Shown: positions 33,350-34,107 of the stretch, in pieces
Layout of the letters: each line of letters begins with the position of its first letter
Position numbering within the stretch: position 1 is the stretch's first letter
Assembly: GCA_946480175.1 (NCBI GenBank)
Contig: CAMLIK010000019.1
Location: 1-34,107, forward strand
Length of the DNA stretch: 34,107 nucleotides
Origin: an uncultured Gilliamella sp.
Lineage (GTDB): Bacteria > Pseudomonadota > Gammaproteobacteria > Enterobacterales > Orbaceae
Direction: 5' to 3'
Program-made: the position numbers and the translations under genes
The notes under the pieces: model-generated
Seen by the model: only the letters and a program-made list of their open reading frames with translations
Database searches by the model: none
What the model was told of the DNA's origin: nothing

Positions 33350-34107
33350 TTAGGGTTTAATAACGATATTTCGTAGTTCTAGTAACGTGTCGAAATCGTT
33401 TACCTTGAGATTTCGAGGAGAAACGTTATCCAGCACTTTTGGTTTTTGATTTTCTCCGGGATTGATATAAGTATAAACTTTTTTACCATCTGTAAAAAAG
33501 TAATAATAATCCTGTTTTGAACGGTATTCGTAGCCGCAAGCTGGAAGTATAATTTCCACACATGGACTTATAATATCGACAATTGATCCCAGAAAAATCG
33601 AAGCATCTTGAAATTTATCGGTATTGAGTTGTTGCCCGTCAATAAAAATTCGCTTCTTTCTGATTTCAATATCATCTTTTGTAGTAAGTAGTTTGAGATA
33701 GACAGAAGACTCCTTTTTTTCTAGTCTTCGTGAATTTTCTTCAAGACTATAGTATTGTTGATTGTCAAAGAACACTGAACCTGATGAAATTGCGTGTAAT
33801 TCACCAGGATTTTTGACATTTGATATATCAATTGATCCATCTCTATAGCTCGGATCAGAAGGATCAGCTTCATGGTGTGCAAACCAATTAAGATAATCAT
33901 TGCCATTAAATACTTTGTCATGATACACATATAAATCTTTGTACGCATTCAGATAGATCGCTTTAACTGGTTTAAAAGAATTAAATATTTTAATCCATAT
34001 CAGCCCATCCTTTGTATCCATAGAATCACCTGACCAATTAGTGTGCATGTCTGCTTTAGTAAACCCATTATACTTACCTTGCAGATTGAACTCTTCGGTA
34101 ATGTCTG
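33350..34107 (-). CDS. DKNYY-like hypothetical protein (5' end beyond window)
   Basis: The frame is open to the right edge: codons before the Met at 34048 read DITEEFNLQGKYNGFTKAD, so the true start lies outside the window and at least 252 residues are coded. Repeated short motifs such as KDLYVYHDKVFNGNDYLNWF and KKRIFIDGQQLNTDKF have the spacing and D-x-x-T/N-F pattern of DKNYY domains, small beta-hairpin repeats common in exported or immunity-type proteins. YEYRSKQDYYYFFTDGKKVY is rich in Tyr. Its role is unknown; next to an IS remnant, it may be part of a variable locus. The family call is tentative. Confidence 0.55.
   Translation of the reverse strand, partial: DITEEFNLQGKYNGFTKADMHTNWSGDSMDTKDGLIWIKIFNSFKPVKAIYLNAYKDLYVYHDKVFNGNDYLNWFAHHEADPSDPSYRDGSIDISNVKNPGELHAISSGSVFFDNQQYYSLEENSRRLEKKESSVYLKLLTTKDDIEIRKKRIFIDGQQLNTDKFQDASIFLGSIVDIISPCVEIILPACGYEYRSKQDYYYFFTDGKKVYTYINPGENQKPKVLDNVSPRNLKVNDFDTLLELRNIVIKP

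Overview
The window reads as chromosomal DNA of an AT-rich gammaproteobacterium. The housekeeping proteins (AroA, Cmk, PtrA, PrfC, IlvY, AcpH, RlmF) resemble their enterobacterial counterparts in length and motifs, and genes are short-spaced. The AT bias, together with the sugar-PTS and plant-glycoside genes, suggests a gut-associated member of the Orbaceae (Gilliamella/Frischella-like). That placement is an inference, not a sequence match.

Layout. 1-7.6 kb is a core block, all on the minus strand: cmk (cut by the left edge), aroA, an XRE regulator with a promoter-embedded inverted repeat, ptrA and prfC. 7.8-10.8 kb holds ilvY, without ilvC beside it, and a secreted 3-hydroxybutyrate-oligomer-hydrolase-like protein whose nucleophile serine seems to be missing. 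10.9-12.2 kb holds acpH and a siderophore-interacting ferric reductase. 12.4-22.1 kb is a complete Frw-type locus: fructose-6-phosphate-aldolase-like FSA, glycyl radical activase PflC, glycyl radical enzyme PflD, PTS EIIB and EIIC, the HPr-EI-EIIA fusion PtsA, a second EIIB (FrwD) and the AraC regulator YijO. A good CRP site lies in the divergent control region. In E. coli these parts form the recently described anhydroglycolysis route for 1,5-anhydrohexitols, which fits uptake by PTS, radical ring opening and aldol cleavage here. gldA is not in the window.

22.1-25.9 kb is a small accessory island, bracketed by two copies of a 25-bp direct repeat that also enclose rlmF. It holds two secreted small proteins, a HigB/HigA-type toxin-antitoxin pair and the most unusual content of the window: isolated, decayed type I-F CRISPR repeats. 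Two pairs are spaced by exactly 32 nt and a single repeat sits beyond higA. There are no cas genes here. The second pair and the single repeat each have a candidate promoter and terminator on the minus strand and lie on either side of the toxin-antitoxin pair.

26.0-27.4 kb encodes a CitMHS_2-type ion transporter. 27.5-32.7 kb is a rhamnoside-use cluster: porin, GPH-family symporter, GH78 alpha-L-rhamnosidase and a divergent RhaS/RhaR-like regulator. The window ends with an IS3-family transposase remnant and a DKNYY-like protein cut by the right edge. No rRNA or tRNA genes were seen.
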